Part shown: piece after piece, positions 10,486 to 22,214 of the stretch | How positions within the stretch are numbered: position 1 is the stretch's first letter | Layout: each line of letters opens with the position of its first letter | Source: Rheum nobile | Taxonomy: Eukaryota; Streptophyta; Magnoliopsida; Caryophyllales; Polygonaceae | DNA: 64,000 nucleotides | Assembly: GCA_027886185.1 (NCBI GenBank) | Contig: WOAB01000321.1 | Span: forward strand, 1,488,001 to 1,552,000 | Reading direction: 5' to 3' | The notes under the pieces: model-generated | Databases searched by the model: none | What the model was told of the DNA's origin: nothing | Seen by the model: the letters and a program-made list of their open reading frames with translations, nothing else | Made by a program: the position numbers and the translations under genes

Positions 10486-11885
10486 TGATGTGACGGAAAC
10501 CTACCCACAAGTGTATGGGGTCAGTTGTAGCTGTTCAAGTGTCGTTCCCACGAGGACAATGTAATACCTTTTGTAACTAAACTGGTAAGCTAAGCCGCAA
10601 GAAAGGTTTGTTTGATTAAACTAAGGAATAAGTATTGCAAATGTAAGCAAATTCAAAGGATGGAAATTATCTAGGATTAAGGATCCCCACAATAAAGCCT
10701 TGGTAAACTTATGCGTGTTTATCTCAGAATAGCATGAACTCGTTTGAAGGTAAGTTATCAAATATCACTACTAATTCCTTTCAGACAATAGTAGATGTAT
10801 CTAAATTCCAACTAACAGTCGCTGTCGCGCAAATCTAATCAAATTTAGACCCATTGAGCACTTAGAATCTAGGATAAAACTGGGTTAACATTCACTTTCG
10901 TGCTCCGCTAATTCCAGACTAACCTAGGGTTTCTATGACAACTTAGAACTCCGCAAGAACAAACAAGTTTATTCAGGTTCAATTCTTAGTAATTCCAACA
11001 ATAGCAATCTCCTTTCAGACTCATACCTTGTCTAATTCATTCATTAAGTTTCTCCTTTCAGACTCAACCTAATAGAACTCTAATTGATAAATTACCAATA
11101 GCATTATGAACCCTAGAATTGAATCAAATAAGAACTCATGCTACCAATTAAGATAAACACAATTTGCAAGCCTACCAATTCATTATTGGGATCACCCCAA
11201 CCCTAGATAAAAGGGGTTTAGCCTAGCATGCTTGGAAAATCAATCAAAAACATTGTAGGAATCAGGAAAATCATTCAATTAGATTAGAAGAAGAGAAATA
11301 CTTGATTGAATCCCGGAAACAATCTCTAATCTTCAACAATCTTCAAGAGAAATCTCCAAAGCACAACTAGGGTTCTATGAATCTCTCAAAAACGATTAGA
11401 ATAGCATAAGGGGTCTCTAAAAACCGGTCAAAGAAAGTATATATAGTCCCCCAAATAAAGAAAGGTCGGAAGAAACGAAACGTCACAAAAATTACATCGA
11501 GCACGATTAAGGGCAGTTTGGCACGGTTAAGGCTTAACCGTGCAACACTTCAGAATGCTCCATCTTCACTTCTGCACAGCTTCACGGTTAAGGAGTGTTT
11601 GGCACGGTTAAGGCTTAACCGTGCAACACTTCAGAATGCTCCATCTTCACTCTCATGTGCCATGTGATCCATCCTTTCCGCCCCCTGCTGCCTGATAGCA
11701 TCCTAGTGAACTCCAATGTGCATCCGAAGACCAGCAAATCCACCTGAAACATGCAGAAACTTGTGTAGACATCTAAACTCAACAAAACAATGAAACTAAC
11801 TAGAATAGATGCAAGAACAAAAGAAAACAACCTATTCTCACACCTAAATGCATGTCCTAAATCTATATGAAATGGATGCTATCAG
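10486..11885 (-). mobile_element. Solo LTR, 1400 bp, 5-bp target duplication GGATT
   Basis: Bounded by TG...CA (TGATGTGACGG on the plus strand; GGATGCTATCA at the other end) and flanked by GGATT at 10481-10485 and 11886-11890. Removing it restores an uninterrupted gypsy reading frame across the junction (DSRSNP joined to FQERED), which confirms the boundaries. A TATATATA box near 11436-11443 and the terminal sequence style suggest minus-strand orientation. There is no internal region or second LTR, so it is a solo LTR left by LTR-LTR recombination. Confidence 0.9.
11503..11650. repeat. Two 81-bp tandem units, each with a perfect hairpin
   Basis: The palindrome GCACGGTTAAG-G-CTTAACCGTGC occurs at 11521-11543 and again at 11602-11624, exactly 81 bp apart. 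It sits in a tandem duplication that also shares CAACACTTCAGAATGCTCCA. It lies upstream of the solo LTR's TATA box in the minus orientation, i.e. in the likely U3 promoter part. Confidence 0.9.
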
Positions 11886-12738
11886 GATTCGACCTCGAAT
11901 CCAGCTCATCAAGGTCTTCATCTTCCTCCACCAATGAATGAACCAAATTAGCCACATTAAGGACACCATGATCTCCAGGCTCAAAGGGAACTTCTCCGTT
12001 GTCCAGCTTGGAATGGCCCACAATTGTCTCTCCTTCACCTGAAATCAAAGCACTAGAAGCTCCATGCAACTCCACAACTTGGTCATTAAACATGTTAGTA
12101 ATATAAGATGCATCATGAAGTGGAGAACATGCAATAAAATCTGATTTCTTAGAGGCCCTATCCACAACAACAAAGGCAAAGTCCCTCCCTCTCTTAGGCC
12201 TAGGGACTTCCTTTGGCTTAGCCAAGAGCATGTGATTGAAAGCACCCCCTTTGCTTCCAATGGCCAGCTTTTTACCTTTGGCTTGCTCTTTGCTTTGTGG
12301 TGGCTCCCTTTGTTTCTTATCCATATGGTCAGCCATATTCTCATAGGGAGTCATAGGGTGGAGAGTAAATCTCTTGCCATTCATCATGAAACAATACTCA
12401 TTAGAGACCCCTTGATGAATGACACCCATATCATATTGCCAAGGTCTACCTAGGAGGAGATGGCATGCAGTCATGGGTAATATATCACACACAACTTCAT
12501 CCTCATATCTCCCTATAGCAAATGAAATGATGGTTTGGTCCTTGACCTTAAGAGGAGTGTCAGAATTCAGCCAACATAAGGTGTAGGGTTGAGGGTGGGG
12601 GGTAGTAGGTAGATTGGATCTACTTACTACTTCTTGGTCAATGATATTGCAACATGACCCACCATCAATGATGACACTACACACTTTCCCCTTAATGGTG
12701 CACCTTGTGTGAAAGAGGGTCTCACGTTGAGTAGGCAC
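11886..12738 (-). pseudogene. Ty3/gypsy protease fused to an integrase fragment by deletion
   Basis: The N-terminal part is a retropepsin-like protease: VIIDGGSCCNIID carries the active-site region (D-G-G here rather than D-S/T-G) and LLLGRPW follows at the usual distance. About residue 185 the frame jumps directly to an integrase core segment (FVVVDRASKKSDF, DQVVELHG), with no reverse transcriptase or RNase H between. A second jump leads to a C-terminal tail (LVEEDEDLDELDSRSNP). The reading frame is then cut by the solo LTR, resumes at 10480 and ends at 10354 inside the LTR. An intact gypsy pol has PR-RT-RH-INT, so this is a non-autonomous deletion derivative. The frame stayed open across the deletions. 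Confidence 0.8.
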
Positions 12739-12744
12739 ACTGGA

Positions 12745-13126
12745 AATTTTTCGAGGCGATCAATGTCTTTTTGACCAAAAAACAGTCACCCTCGGCTGCC
12801 ATCACATGTAGCTCTTCGACATGGTTAGTGTAATGAAGAACCTCTTTAATAGGCGTCCCTCGTATAAATGTTGCATGTTCACCACAACCCTAAGGTCCGG
12901 ATTTAAGCTATTGATGAACTTAGAAATAAGATAACCCTCAGGAAATTTAAGTCTGGACCTAAAGACCAAAGTCATTAGCTCCTTATAAAATCCATCCGGG
13001 GTCTTATTCCCTTGTATCAATTGCTTAAGCCGAGCATGGACTCTCTCATAGACATTGATCGCCTCTCAGGAAATTTAAGTCTGGACCTAAAGACCAAAGT
13101 CCTTAGCTCCTTATAAAATCCATCTT
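12745..13126 (-). pseudogene. Ty3/gypsy gag fragment, upstream of the protease
   Basis: Contains the capsid-like piece DGFYKELMTLVFRSRLKFPE and SLNPDLRVVVNMQHL, matching the same region of the intact gag at 31.6-31.75 kb in this window. The 5' half of gag and the CCHC zinc knuckle are missing. A segment of about 60 bp is duplicated within it (12931-12990 and 13066-13125, one mismatch near the middle), which breaks the frame. Confidence 0.7.
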
Positions 13127-13428
13127 GCGTTCTCTTCACTAGATCCGATTGTCATGCTACCTATAACAATAGGGTCAGACATAGGAGTAAAAACGAACCA
13201 AAGGACACAAAGAACAACAACCAAGAAATCACTAATCAACTCACAAAGTTCACGTAGGAAAGGGCTTGTATTGGCTTGCCGTGAGGGCGGCTAGGCTTGT
13301 CACAAGAGATGGTGTATCAAGCAAGTCGTCAATCAAACACACAAGAACAAAGTGAAACCCTAGATCAAACGTAAACAAAGCAACCAAATTAGTAAGACAA
13401 TACCTTATAGGAAGCTTGACCTAGACGG

Positions 13429-13503
<75 letters not shown>

Positions 13504-14046
13504 GCCTAGACCGGAGCGAGTGGGTTAGGGTTGCCTTATTTTGGCTTTCCCTAACTTGGAAACTTTTTTTTTTAATATCCGATTGGATTATCTTTTTTTT
13601 TAATAATAATATCCGAGATCTTATCTTTTGACCTTCGGATTTTAAAAAGGAAAATAAAATCGGTCTAAGTAACAAGAAGGATCACGCGTGTGATCTTAGA
13701 GATAGGAGAGAGAACATAAGATTTGATGATATCTTATATATGGAAATTCGGTTAACAACCTAAAAAGCAAAGCAAGCAAATATGGAAAACTCTATCAACG
13801 CAAGAAACAAGGAAACAAATTATTCTAGCATGCAAGATATCAAAGTTACCAAACACACCAAAACTTAGGGAGCAAGGAAAAAAAATTCGGCCAAGGAATT
13901 ACCTTGTAGAAACTGATTGGACAAGTTATATATAGAAACTTTTGGTTTTTCTTGTGAATGATGATGATGCGAAAGCAAAGATGGCGGTCAAGAAAAAAAA
14001 ATTGTGAACGAAATGCAAACTTGAGTTCGCGACTTACAAGACTACT
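13127..14046 (-). other. Untranslated leader between primer site and gag fragment
   Basis: About 900 bp on the minus strand between the primer binding site and the broken gag. It contains a perfect (GA)n microsatellite at about 13431-13500 and poly-T/poly-A patches. No coding region is supported. The leader belongs to the element whose LTR lies at 14063-15325; whether the gag fragment belongs to the same element is unclear. Confidence 0.5.
13431..13501. repeat. (GA)n microsatellite, about 70 bp
   Basis: Uninterrupted GA dinucleotide run, about 35 units. Confidence 0.98.
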
Positions 14047-14060
14047 GGGCTCTGATGCCA
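14047..14060 (-). promoter_or_regulatory. Primer binding site, initiator-Met tRNA type
   Basis: On the minus strand TGGCATCAGAGCCC sits two bases after an LTR end (ACATCA). It matches the common plant primer site TGGTATCAGAGC with one change. This fixes the direction of the element as right to left. Confidence 0.8.
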
Positions 14061-14062
14061 GT

Positions 14063-15325
14063 TGATGTGTTCTTGCCTCCGATGACGAGCACACTTGTCA
14101 AAGGTGACACCTTGGATCTAGTCTTGGGCGAGAAGTCACTCTTGTCCTTGTCAAACCTGTCGTGGAATCCTTGGCTGCAAACCCTTGTTGTCTTGCACGA
14201 AAGGTTGACAAGAGTGGTGGCGAGATGAACAGTGCTTTTAGATGTTATCGGACACGGTGGTGGCCGATAGCGAACCCGGTGGAGGTTGTCTGGGTGGTTT
14301 CGGCGGCGGTGACGACAAGTGTCACGATGAGTGTCACGTTGGCGAAGACGACAACGATGGCGATGTCGATGGCGAAGGCGATGGTGGTGGCGAGCGATCG
14401 ACTAGGTGAGTGTCTGGGCTCGTTGGCGACGGCGATAGCGATGGCGAATGTGAGTGTCACATCGGTGCTAGCGACGGCGACAATGAAGGGTTTGGGTTCG
14501 ATTGTGGGTGCGATGGAAGCGATTGATGAGGCGATTGGTTAGCGATGGCGGAAGCGATTGTTTGGATGGTTTGTGGAAGTGATGGTGAGATGGTTCGGGG
14601 ATAGATGACTTGAAGATCAAGTATTTGGCCATAGCGTCGGCAGCGGAGTGAAGGGAGATGTGAAGGAAGACTTGGCTTGAAGGATCAAGCGAGTGCCGTA
14701 GCGTCGGCGGCGGGTGAATGGGGATGCGAAGATAGAGGGTGACGTCCGATCAAGGGTAGGAGGATAAACACTCTACTAAAGCCTTGATTAAAATTGAACC
14801 AAAATAAAACAATAACAATGTTTGAACTTCAATACTAAAGGCGAGAACTCGGATGGGCCGAGTCAAGCCTAGTGGGCTAGCCCATGCAAGCATGCAAAGG
14901 CACACACCCTAAACATAGAAATAACTATAAATAGAAAGTATCTAAAACAAGCATAATACTAAAAATAGTAATGTCTCAAAACAATGCCAAAACAATGGCA
15001 AATAAACCTCTAAGTGTCAAAACCCGGTAGCGGCGAGGGCATGGACGCAGACACTGCGAGCGAAGGCGACGATTGGTCGACTGGATTGGCGGTGGGTGCA
15101 CCCGGTGCCGGCTGCGATGGGCTTGGTTCTCCGATGCCGATGGTGGCAAGGACGACGAGTCTGGGTTCGGTGTCTGGGCTACCTTGGCCAGCGATGACGC
15201 GAGCGACTAGGGAGGCGACGGTGTCAGAGATGGATTTGGACTTAGACCTTGTCACTGGGCCCTCTGAGCGAAGGCTCATGGCTTCTTCCTCGTCTGTGGC
15301 CGTCATGGGAGGTGGGATCACATCA
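14063..15325 (-). mobile_element. LTR of a minus-strand Ty3/gypsy element (5' LTR next to the primer site)
   Basis: On the minus strand it begins TGATGTGATCCC and ends AACACATCA, followed by AC and the primer site. Its first about 310 bp encode a C-terminal polyprotein piece with the basic motif EGPVTRSKSKS, as in the LTRs of other gypsy elements here. The middle is AT-rich with a TATA-like CTATAAATAG near 14928. The end part (14160-14600) is GC-rich with many GCGATGG-type repeats that create long but meaningless open frames. It is not homologous to the LTR at 9615-10462, so it is not the 5' LTR of that same insertion. Confidence 0.65.
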
Positions 15326-15732
15326 GAACCCTAGCGGCACCACGCGTGGGGTAAGGTAAGCGGCGTTGGTGGGGCTCCTTAGGACTTTCTCCGAACAACC
15401 CTAAGTGAGGACTCTTCCTAAAGCTTGAGGAGTCTTGTGGGGCTTGGGTGTGTAGGCCAATATGTGGAGTGGCCGATGGTGCCGTGGGGGTGTCGGGCAC
15501 GGACAAGGATGTGCGGCACTCTTCAGTCTCCAGTAAGTCTTCTACGATGCTCTTGTGTTGGACCAACTTATCATGGCCGAGGGAGTCTTTGGGCGCCGTG
15601 GTGTCCGAGGGAAGTTGTTGGGATGACGTGATGGCATTGGGTGGCTTGGATGGCGCCGAGGATGGCATGGGTGTGGCGGCCGCTGCGGCGACTTGGGTGT
15701 CAAGGCCTTCATGATGGGACATAGTCACATCA
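15326..15732 (-). other. Gypsy tail/LTR-like segment joining pol fragment and LTR
   Basis: On the minus strand this starts TGATGTGACTATGTCCCATCA, 20 of 21 bases matching the LTR start at 10462, directly after a truncated integrase tail (VWVHLHRERFPTRR). It then reads as an alanine-, serine- and proline-rich open frame to the next LTR start. It may be a truncated LTR of the 9.6-10.5 kb family or part of a recombined element. The exact history is unresolved. Confidence 0.4.
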
Positions 15733-18125
15733 CGCCGGGTGGGGAAGCGCTCACGGTGCAAGTGGACCCAAACGTGGTCCTCGGGGGCAAAGATGACGGC
15801 ACGTCGGCCTTTGTTGGCTTCGCGCTCATATTGGGCGGCACAACGCTCAAGTTGAATCCGCGTGCGCTCATGCAGCTCTCGGACAAAGTCAGCGCGCTTG
15901 ACACCTTAGGGGCTCTCCGTGGTGCCCATGGGGTGCGGCACCAAATCCAACGGGGTGAGTGGGTTGTACCCATAGACGACCTCAAATGGGGTGAGCTTGG
16001 TGGCCAAATGCATTGACCTATTATAAGAAAACTCAACAAACGGGAATAAGTCTTCCCAAAGGCGGGGGTTGGTCCTATGCATGACCCTAAGCAAGGCTCC
16101 TAGGGTGCGGTTGGTCACCTCGGTTTGGCCGTCGGTTTGTGGGTGGCAACTAGTGGAAAATAGGAGATTGATGCCTAGTTTATCCCAAAAAGTCTTCAAA
16201 AAATAGCTCATAAATTTGGCATCCGTATCGGAGACAATGGTGCGAGGGATTACATAAAGCTTGACCACATGGTCAAAGAAAAGAGATGCGACTTCCGACG
16301 CATTGTTGGTCATCTTACAAGGGACAAAATGGGCCATTTTGGAGAAACGATCAACCACCACAAATATGGAATCCCTCCCCTTCTTAGTGGTTTGCCACCC
16401 GGTTATAAAATCCATGGATATATCCTCCAAAAGGGCGGTGGGTATGTGCAAGGGGGTGTACAACCCGTGGGGACTAGACCTAGCCTTGGCCTTGTGGCAT
16501 GTGACACAACTTTGGCAAAACTTGGTTACTTGGCGGGTCATCCTAGGACAAAATGAATGTTCCTTAAGAGCGGCTAAGGTCTTGGAAATCCCAAAGTGGC
16601 CACACCCTTCATGGGCTTCTTGGATCAAAAGGCGTCTGATGGAGGAGGAGGGGATACATAGTTTGTCGGATCTAAAAAGATAACCCTCATCCAAAAAGCA
16701 GCCCTCAAACTCACCTCTCAAAGTGCAAGTCTCAAATATAGGTTTAAAGAATTCATCTTGAGCATAAAGAGACTTAATAAGAGGAAAATCCAAAACTTTA
16801 GCATCTAAATGAGAAAGGATAACATACCTCCGAGAAAGGGCGTCGACTACCACATTCTCATTGCCTTTCTTGTGCATCACCACATATGGGAATGTCTCCA
16901 TGAGCTCCACTCTACGAGCATGGCGCCGACCGAGGTGAGCTTGGCTTCGAAGATAGGTGAGGGCCTCGTGGTCTGAGTGGATCACAAACTGCTTTGGCCA
17001 CAAGTAGTGTTGCCAAGTCTTCAATACTCGAAACAAAGCGTAGAGCTCCTTGTCGTAGGTGGGATAGTTGGGAGTGGCCCCCGAAAGCTTTTCACTAAAG
17101 CAAGCAATGGGGCGCTTGTCCTGAAGGAGGACACCACCAATGCCAATGTTGGACGCATCACACTCCACCTCGAATATCTTAACAAAATCGGGCAATTGGA
17201 GGAGTGAGGCGTGACAAAGGCGATCCTTGAGCAAGTTGAATGTTGCCTCATGCTTGTCATTCCAAACGACCTTGGCGCCCTTCTTGGTCAACTCATGCAA
17301 TGGGGCCGCGATGCTACTAAAGTCACGGACAAACCGCCTTTAGAAACTGGCAAGGACAAGGAATGACCTAACCATGGTGGGTGTGGTAGGGCGAGGCCAC
17401 TCCTTGATGGTGCATACTTTCTCTTCATCAACACGCAAGCCATCACGGCCAACAACATAGCCAAGGAAGACAGCGGAGGGGGCACAAAAGGTACACTTGG
17501 CTAAATTGGCATATAACTTCTCCTTGCGATGGCACTCAAGCATAACCCTCAAGTGATCCACATGGTCCTCCAAGGACTTGCTATAGATCAAGATGTCATC
17601 GAAGTAGACCACCACAAATTTGCCCAAGTAGGCCCTTAGAACATGGTTCATAAGGCGCATGAAGGTGCTTAGCGTGTTGGTGAGACCAAATGGCATGACA
17701 AGCCACTTGTAGAGGCCATACTTCGTCTTGAATGCCTTATTCCATTCATCACACTCTCGCATCCGGATTTGGTGGTAACCACTCTTGAGATCAACATTGG
17801 AGAAGAGAGTGGCACCATGGAGATCAACACTTATGTGCCACGAGCCATCTTTCTTTAGCACAAAGATCACCGGCACAGCACAAGGGCTACAACTCTTACG
17901 GACATAGCCCTTATCCATGAGTTCTTGAACTTGGCGTTGAAGCTCCTTGGTCTCCTCGGGGCAAGCGCGGTAGGCCGCTCGGTTGGAAAGTGAGGCCCTG
18001 GGGACTAGATCAATTTGGTGCTATATCCCCCACACCGGCGGAAGGCCCTCGAGTAATTCCTCCAGCGTCACATCGACAAACTCATATAGAAGTGCCACGA
18101 CACGAGGTGGCAAACTGCCATAGGG
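15733..18125 (-). pseudogene. Ty3/gypsy pol fragment: RT, RNase H, integrase
   Basis: Minus-strand pol begins about 18125 (LEELLEGLPP), with GYVRKSCSPCAVPVIFVLKK, then a jump from SWHISVDL to HGATLFSNVDLKSGYHQIRM, showing that some 30 RT residues are deleted. The catalytic VVYFDDILIYS is intact. RNase H (CDASNIGIGGVLLQDKRPIA) and integrase (zinc region HEGCGHFGISK...CVTCH; ISMDFITGW; IVSDTDAKF) follow. Breaks: a stop in VWGI-stop-HQIDL, a frame break near 17330 between RT and RNase H, and a stop at about 15906. No chromodomain is seen after the integrase; the motif set is closest to chromovirus-like (CRM-type) pol as far as I can judge. It is very similar to the pol at 50.2-52.9 kb on the other strand. 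Confidence 0.85.
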
Positions 18126-18130
18126 TGAGG

Positions 18131-18172
18131 GAGTGTGGGAAAGCTTGCGATTGAGCAGGTTTTCCCACACTC
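18131..18172. repeat. Inverted repeat, 12-bp arms, 18-bp loop
   Basis: GAGTGTGGGAAA and TTTCCCACACTC are exact complements at the upstream edge of the gypsy pol fragment, close to the breakpoint with unrelated DNA. Confidence 0.85.
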
Positions 18173-18713
18173 AAACACAATAGAGCCAACACATTCAAAT
18201 GAAGAACAAAACCTAGATTTTTCAACAGATTCAACATCTGCGGTTTATTCTGTGCGAAATCGAATCGAGAAATCATTCACAAACACATGAGAATAAGATT
18301 CAGAAAAAGGAAGAAGATTTAAATGGAAGGATGAATCGGAAATTCAAGCACAAACAAATCTAGGTCAAAACGATAATCGCTTTACTCGAATCCAAGCCGT
18401 TTGACATATTCGACGAGCGGAATGCAAAAACAAACACTAATTAACATTTTTTAAGACGAATCGAGCACTGAATGAAGATGAAAACCAAGGTAATTCAAGC
18501 AGAAATCGAGAACCCCAACAAAGGCGATTTTGGAAGAAAATCGCCACTTCTAGAGAGCAAAGCCACAGAGGAGGAAGGAATGAACACGATTTGACGATTG
18601 TGCCCCTCCATGTCGATCCTGTAGCAAAAAATGGGGGCGCCTTTTGACCACACGATGAAGCGCGATGAATGGCTTAGATGTGATCGCATTTTACATCGAT
18701 CCTATTTCTTATA
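18173..18713. other. No gene recognised
   Basis: Ordinary-composition sequence between the gypsy remnant and the Helitron-like element. I see short open frames only and no domain, LTR end or primer site. Confidence 0.5.
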
Positions 18714-19423
18714 TCTAGATACTACTACTAAAGTCACAATTATCTCTCCTACGTGTCGTTCATCTAAGTATGCCACGTCATTAAATAATTATGTATAATT
18801 ACATATTCACCCTTATTCTATTTATAATTTATTTTATCTTTTATTTATACAAATTTCCTAAATTACCACCCAAAATATTTTCCATTGTAAATGATAATTC
18901 TGCACTTACCAAAAACATTATTATCATACTTAATTAGTGTCCATAATATAATATGTACGTTAATGGTCCGTAAACTCCATTATAAAGATATGTATATAGA
19001 TAGATGGTCCATAAATAGTTAACGTTATACGGTTCATCCACCAGCATACATATAATTATGCACTTACCAAAAACATTATTATCATATTAAATTAGCGTTC
19101 ATGATTTAATAAGGGTGAATAGATTGTCCGTAAACTCCATTATAAAGAATACAATATGGAGTTGTTTTTTAGTGCAGTTTTATTTTTAATAACTATATAA
19201 AGTTCCTAATTTGTATTTTCTTCTATTAATATAAATTCACACATCTACTTTCAATTTTCATCATATAATACACCTTATAAATTATTCAAATCAAGAAATT
19301 ATCTTTCCGATACATCATGTTAATTTTCCTATATAATTATCTTTTATGCTTTATATAGTATAAACAAATTTAAATTCATTCTTAAAATATATGGTCATAT
19401 CCGTGCATAGGGACACATGCTAG
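18714..19423 (+). mobile_element. Helitron-like non-autonomous element, 710 bp
   Basis: Starts TCTAGATACTACTACTAAAG, the TC(T)...ACTACTA style of plant Helitron 5' ends, and ends GCATGCTAG-type (CACATGCTAG) after a partly decayed stem CCGTGCATAGG. It is flanked by A on the left and T on the right, as expected of AT-site insertion. It contains an internal duplication: TGCACTTACCAAAAACATTA occurs at 18901 and 19059. No Rep/helicase is encoded. The degenerate 3' stem keeps confidence moderate. Confidence 0.55.
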
Positions 19424-22209
19424 TATTAATCTATCCATGTAAGTTAACTATTATATTGATTAAGTTAATTAAGACATAACAAAATAAACTTGTTCAGCAA
19501 GTAATATATGTAAACTACGCATATTTCTTAGAAACACTTAAACTAAATAGGAGATTTTTATATTTAATTCAGTAGTATATATTAAATACTTACAAAAGTT
19601 ATATGTCTAAATTTGGTTGGACATATGATTCTTATATTTTAAGAGTAGAGTTCAAGTGTATAATGATCTTAAGGTGTAAAATGAGGAGTAATTATGGCCA
19701 TAGAATCTAAGAGATGAATGGATAAGATTGAAGTGGTAAATTATAAATATTATTATTTTCATAATATTTTTTATTAAAAAAGATTTTTTTCGAAATTAAT
19801 TTTTTTTCTTTCAAAAATTAAATTTTTTTCATGATGTTTTTTTTCGAAAAATAATTTCTTTAAAAAATATTCAATTTTTTTCCCAATTTTTTTTTTCGTA
19901 TTTTTTTCATAAAATATTTTATCTAATTGTACTGTATATCAAGTACATAAATAAGCACCAAAAGTGCATCTATAATGAATTCAAAGTGCATATATAAGCA
20001 CATTTTTAATGCTTATATAGAGTGTATCTTTAATATGATAAAGTGCATGAATTAATATGTAAATGTGCATGTTTAACATGTATATTAAAAGTGTATATTT
20101 TAGCTAGTGTATGTTTATTATATTAAAAATGCATATGTTAGTATGTTAAAGTGTATATTTGTCATGTTAAAGTACATACTTAATATGTTAAAAAGTACAT
20201 ATGTAATTATGTTAAAGTAAATACTCAATATTCCAAGTTAAGTGCATGCATGTGTAAGTATATTAAAGTGCATGTTTAGTGATCTAAAATTAAGTATAGA
20301 TGTAAATATATTAAAGTGAATGAGTAGTATGTTAAAGTGCATAATTAAAATGCTAAAGTGCATGGTACTAATTTTTTCAGAAAAATGTTCATGAAAAAGT
20401 TAAAAAAAAAATTGGGAAAAAAACTTAATTTTTGGGAAAATATTTGCGATTTTTATTTTTGAAAATAAAATATTTTTGGAAAAACTATTTTTTAGAAAAC
20501 AATTTGTAAAAAAAAAACCGAGAACTTTTTTTCCAAAATATTTCAGAAATTATTTTAAAAAGTAATACTTAAAAAATAAATATAAAATTAAAAAAGTTGG
20601 TTATATTTACAAGTTTGTCACTTCATGTGTTTTAATCATAACTCTTCATTCCTACAATCTAATGGCTAAGATTAATCCTCATTTTACACCATAAACACTC
20701 TCCTCATATGATCCTTATTCTATATTTTAATATAAAATATTGGAACCAACATATTTCTTAAAATTTATATTATTTCCATTATTGATCTAATATTCTTTTA
20801 TACAATGATATTTAGTAGGCGTATCTTTATAATAACTTATCAAATTTATTGATAATAATTTGTTTACATAGAAGGTTTAAATTTATTAATATGTAAAACA
20901 AAATATTTCTATTAGATGAAAAAATACGTAAAAATGAATATAGATAATGAATGAATATGATACAATTTTATTATCAATTAGTTTTGTTGAAGTAGATTGT
21001 TTGAATTCTTAACAAGAATTAATGAAATGAATTAATATGATAAAATTATATTTTCAATTAGTTTTGCTGAAGTGGATTGTTTGAATTCTTAACAAGAATT
21101 AAATTTTAAGTATAACAAACTGCAAGGCGCAAGTTACTGCCGTCAAATGGGGATTATAATTATAAAAAATTAATTCGGTAGTATTATTTGACATTTTTGC
21201 AACACTTTAAGATATTTATATAAATGTTTGAAATATAATGATAACGAAATATTTAAAAAAGCTACCTACCATCTAAATTCAAAAACCATATCATATATAT
21301 ATTATATAATAAAATATTTTTATAAAATATTTACTTATAACCATATAATATGATAGAATAAAATCAAATTACAAAGATAAATAATAAAAAAGTCAATTAT
21401 AAGAATAGATAATAAAAAGTAAATGTATCAAGGAAAATTAATACAGGAATCAGTACTCTAACATTTTTAAAAGGTCGGATAATATGACATATCTCAAATG
21501 CTGACAAATAGACAAATGAATGTTGCGTGACAGGTAGAATTTAGACATTACCTTTTATATGTTTCCCAAACAATTAAAGCAAGTAAAAGTCTATGTTAGA
21601 AATTAAGCCATTTGGCAAATTCTGTATTTGACATGTGGCCAATCTGCATCTAACATGGGTAATATTTTTTAATATAAATTTATTTTTAAACTTATTATCG
21701 ATCTCCTATGTCAGTTTTTTTAGGTCTACAGTTCACCGATGTGAATTTTCATTTTCGATTAGAAGCCACACAATTTCCTTCTTCCTATACACGCAATGCA
21801 ATCTTAGTTTTTTTGTTGGAACTGATTTCTTGCTTTCGAATCTCAATGGCTTTTGTATATTCAATCGGTTTTGATTTTCTGTACAGAGGCGAAAGAGGGA
21901 GAACACGCGGTTGATTTTTTTATTTTTCCCCATTAAGTTAAGGATTTCCTCTTTGATTCCTACTTTTTCAAGGTTACGGATTAACTCAATTTTGATCGGA
22001 TTGATGGGATATATGGGTTTCGGTTCCCAATTACGGCTCGAATTGATTGTGCAATGAAGCCGAAGTAAGGGGAAATGAACCTACATGCGCGGGTGCAAGT
22101 AGATACTTCAGTTATTTACCTTCTCAAGGTAAACTCCTCTTTACATATCTCATAATGGTCTCTTCAAAGCTTTTGACTATATTATCTTAGGGCTTATGTT
22201 TCATGAGAT
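19424..22209. other. AT-rich intergenic DNA with a GTGCAT array
   Basis: Very AT-rich with long A/T runs and no supportable gene. From about 19930 to 20370, GTGCAT or GTATAT variants recur roughly every 20-30 bp (AAAGTGCAT, TTAAAGTGTAT). Around 19790-19910 and 20380-20560 similar A/T-homopolymer blocks appear in opposite orientation and may be arms of one element. 21600-22160 is less AT-rich and could be a 5' UTR, ending at a possible donor CTCAAG/GTAAAC near 22130, but I cannot identify a gene. Confidence 0.5.
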
Positions 22210-22214
22210 TTCTT

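Noticed and set aside
14162..14542. Open frame rich in Met, Ala, Thr and Val in GC-rich DNA
   Set aside because: Arises from GCGATGG-type repeats inside an LTR; no domain and low complexity in all frames.
10486..15325. Reading 9615-10462 and 14063-15325 as the LTR pair of one element
   Set aside because: The two sequences share only the TGATGTGA start and ACATCA end and do not align internally, so they are different LTR families.
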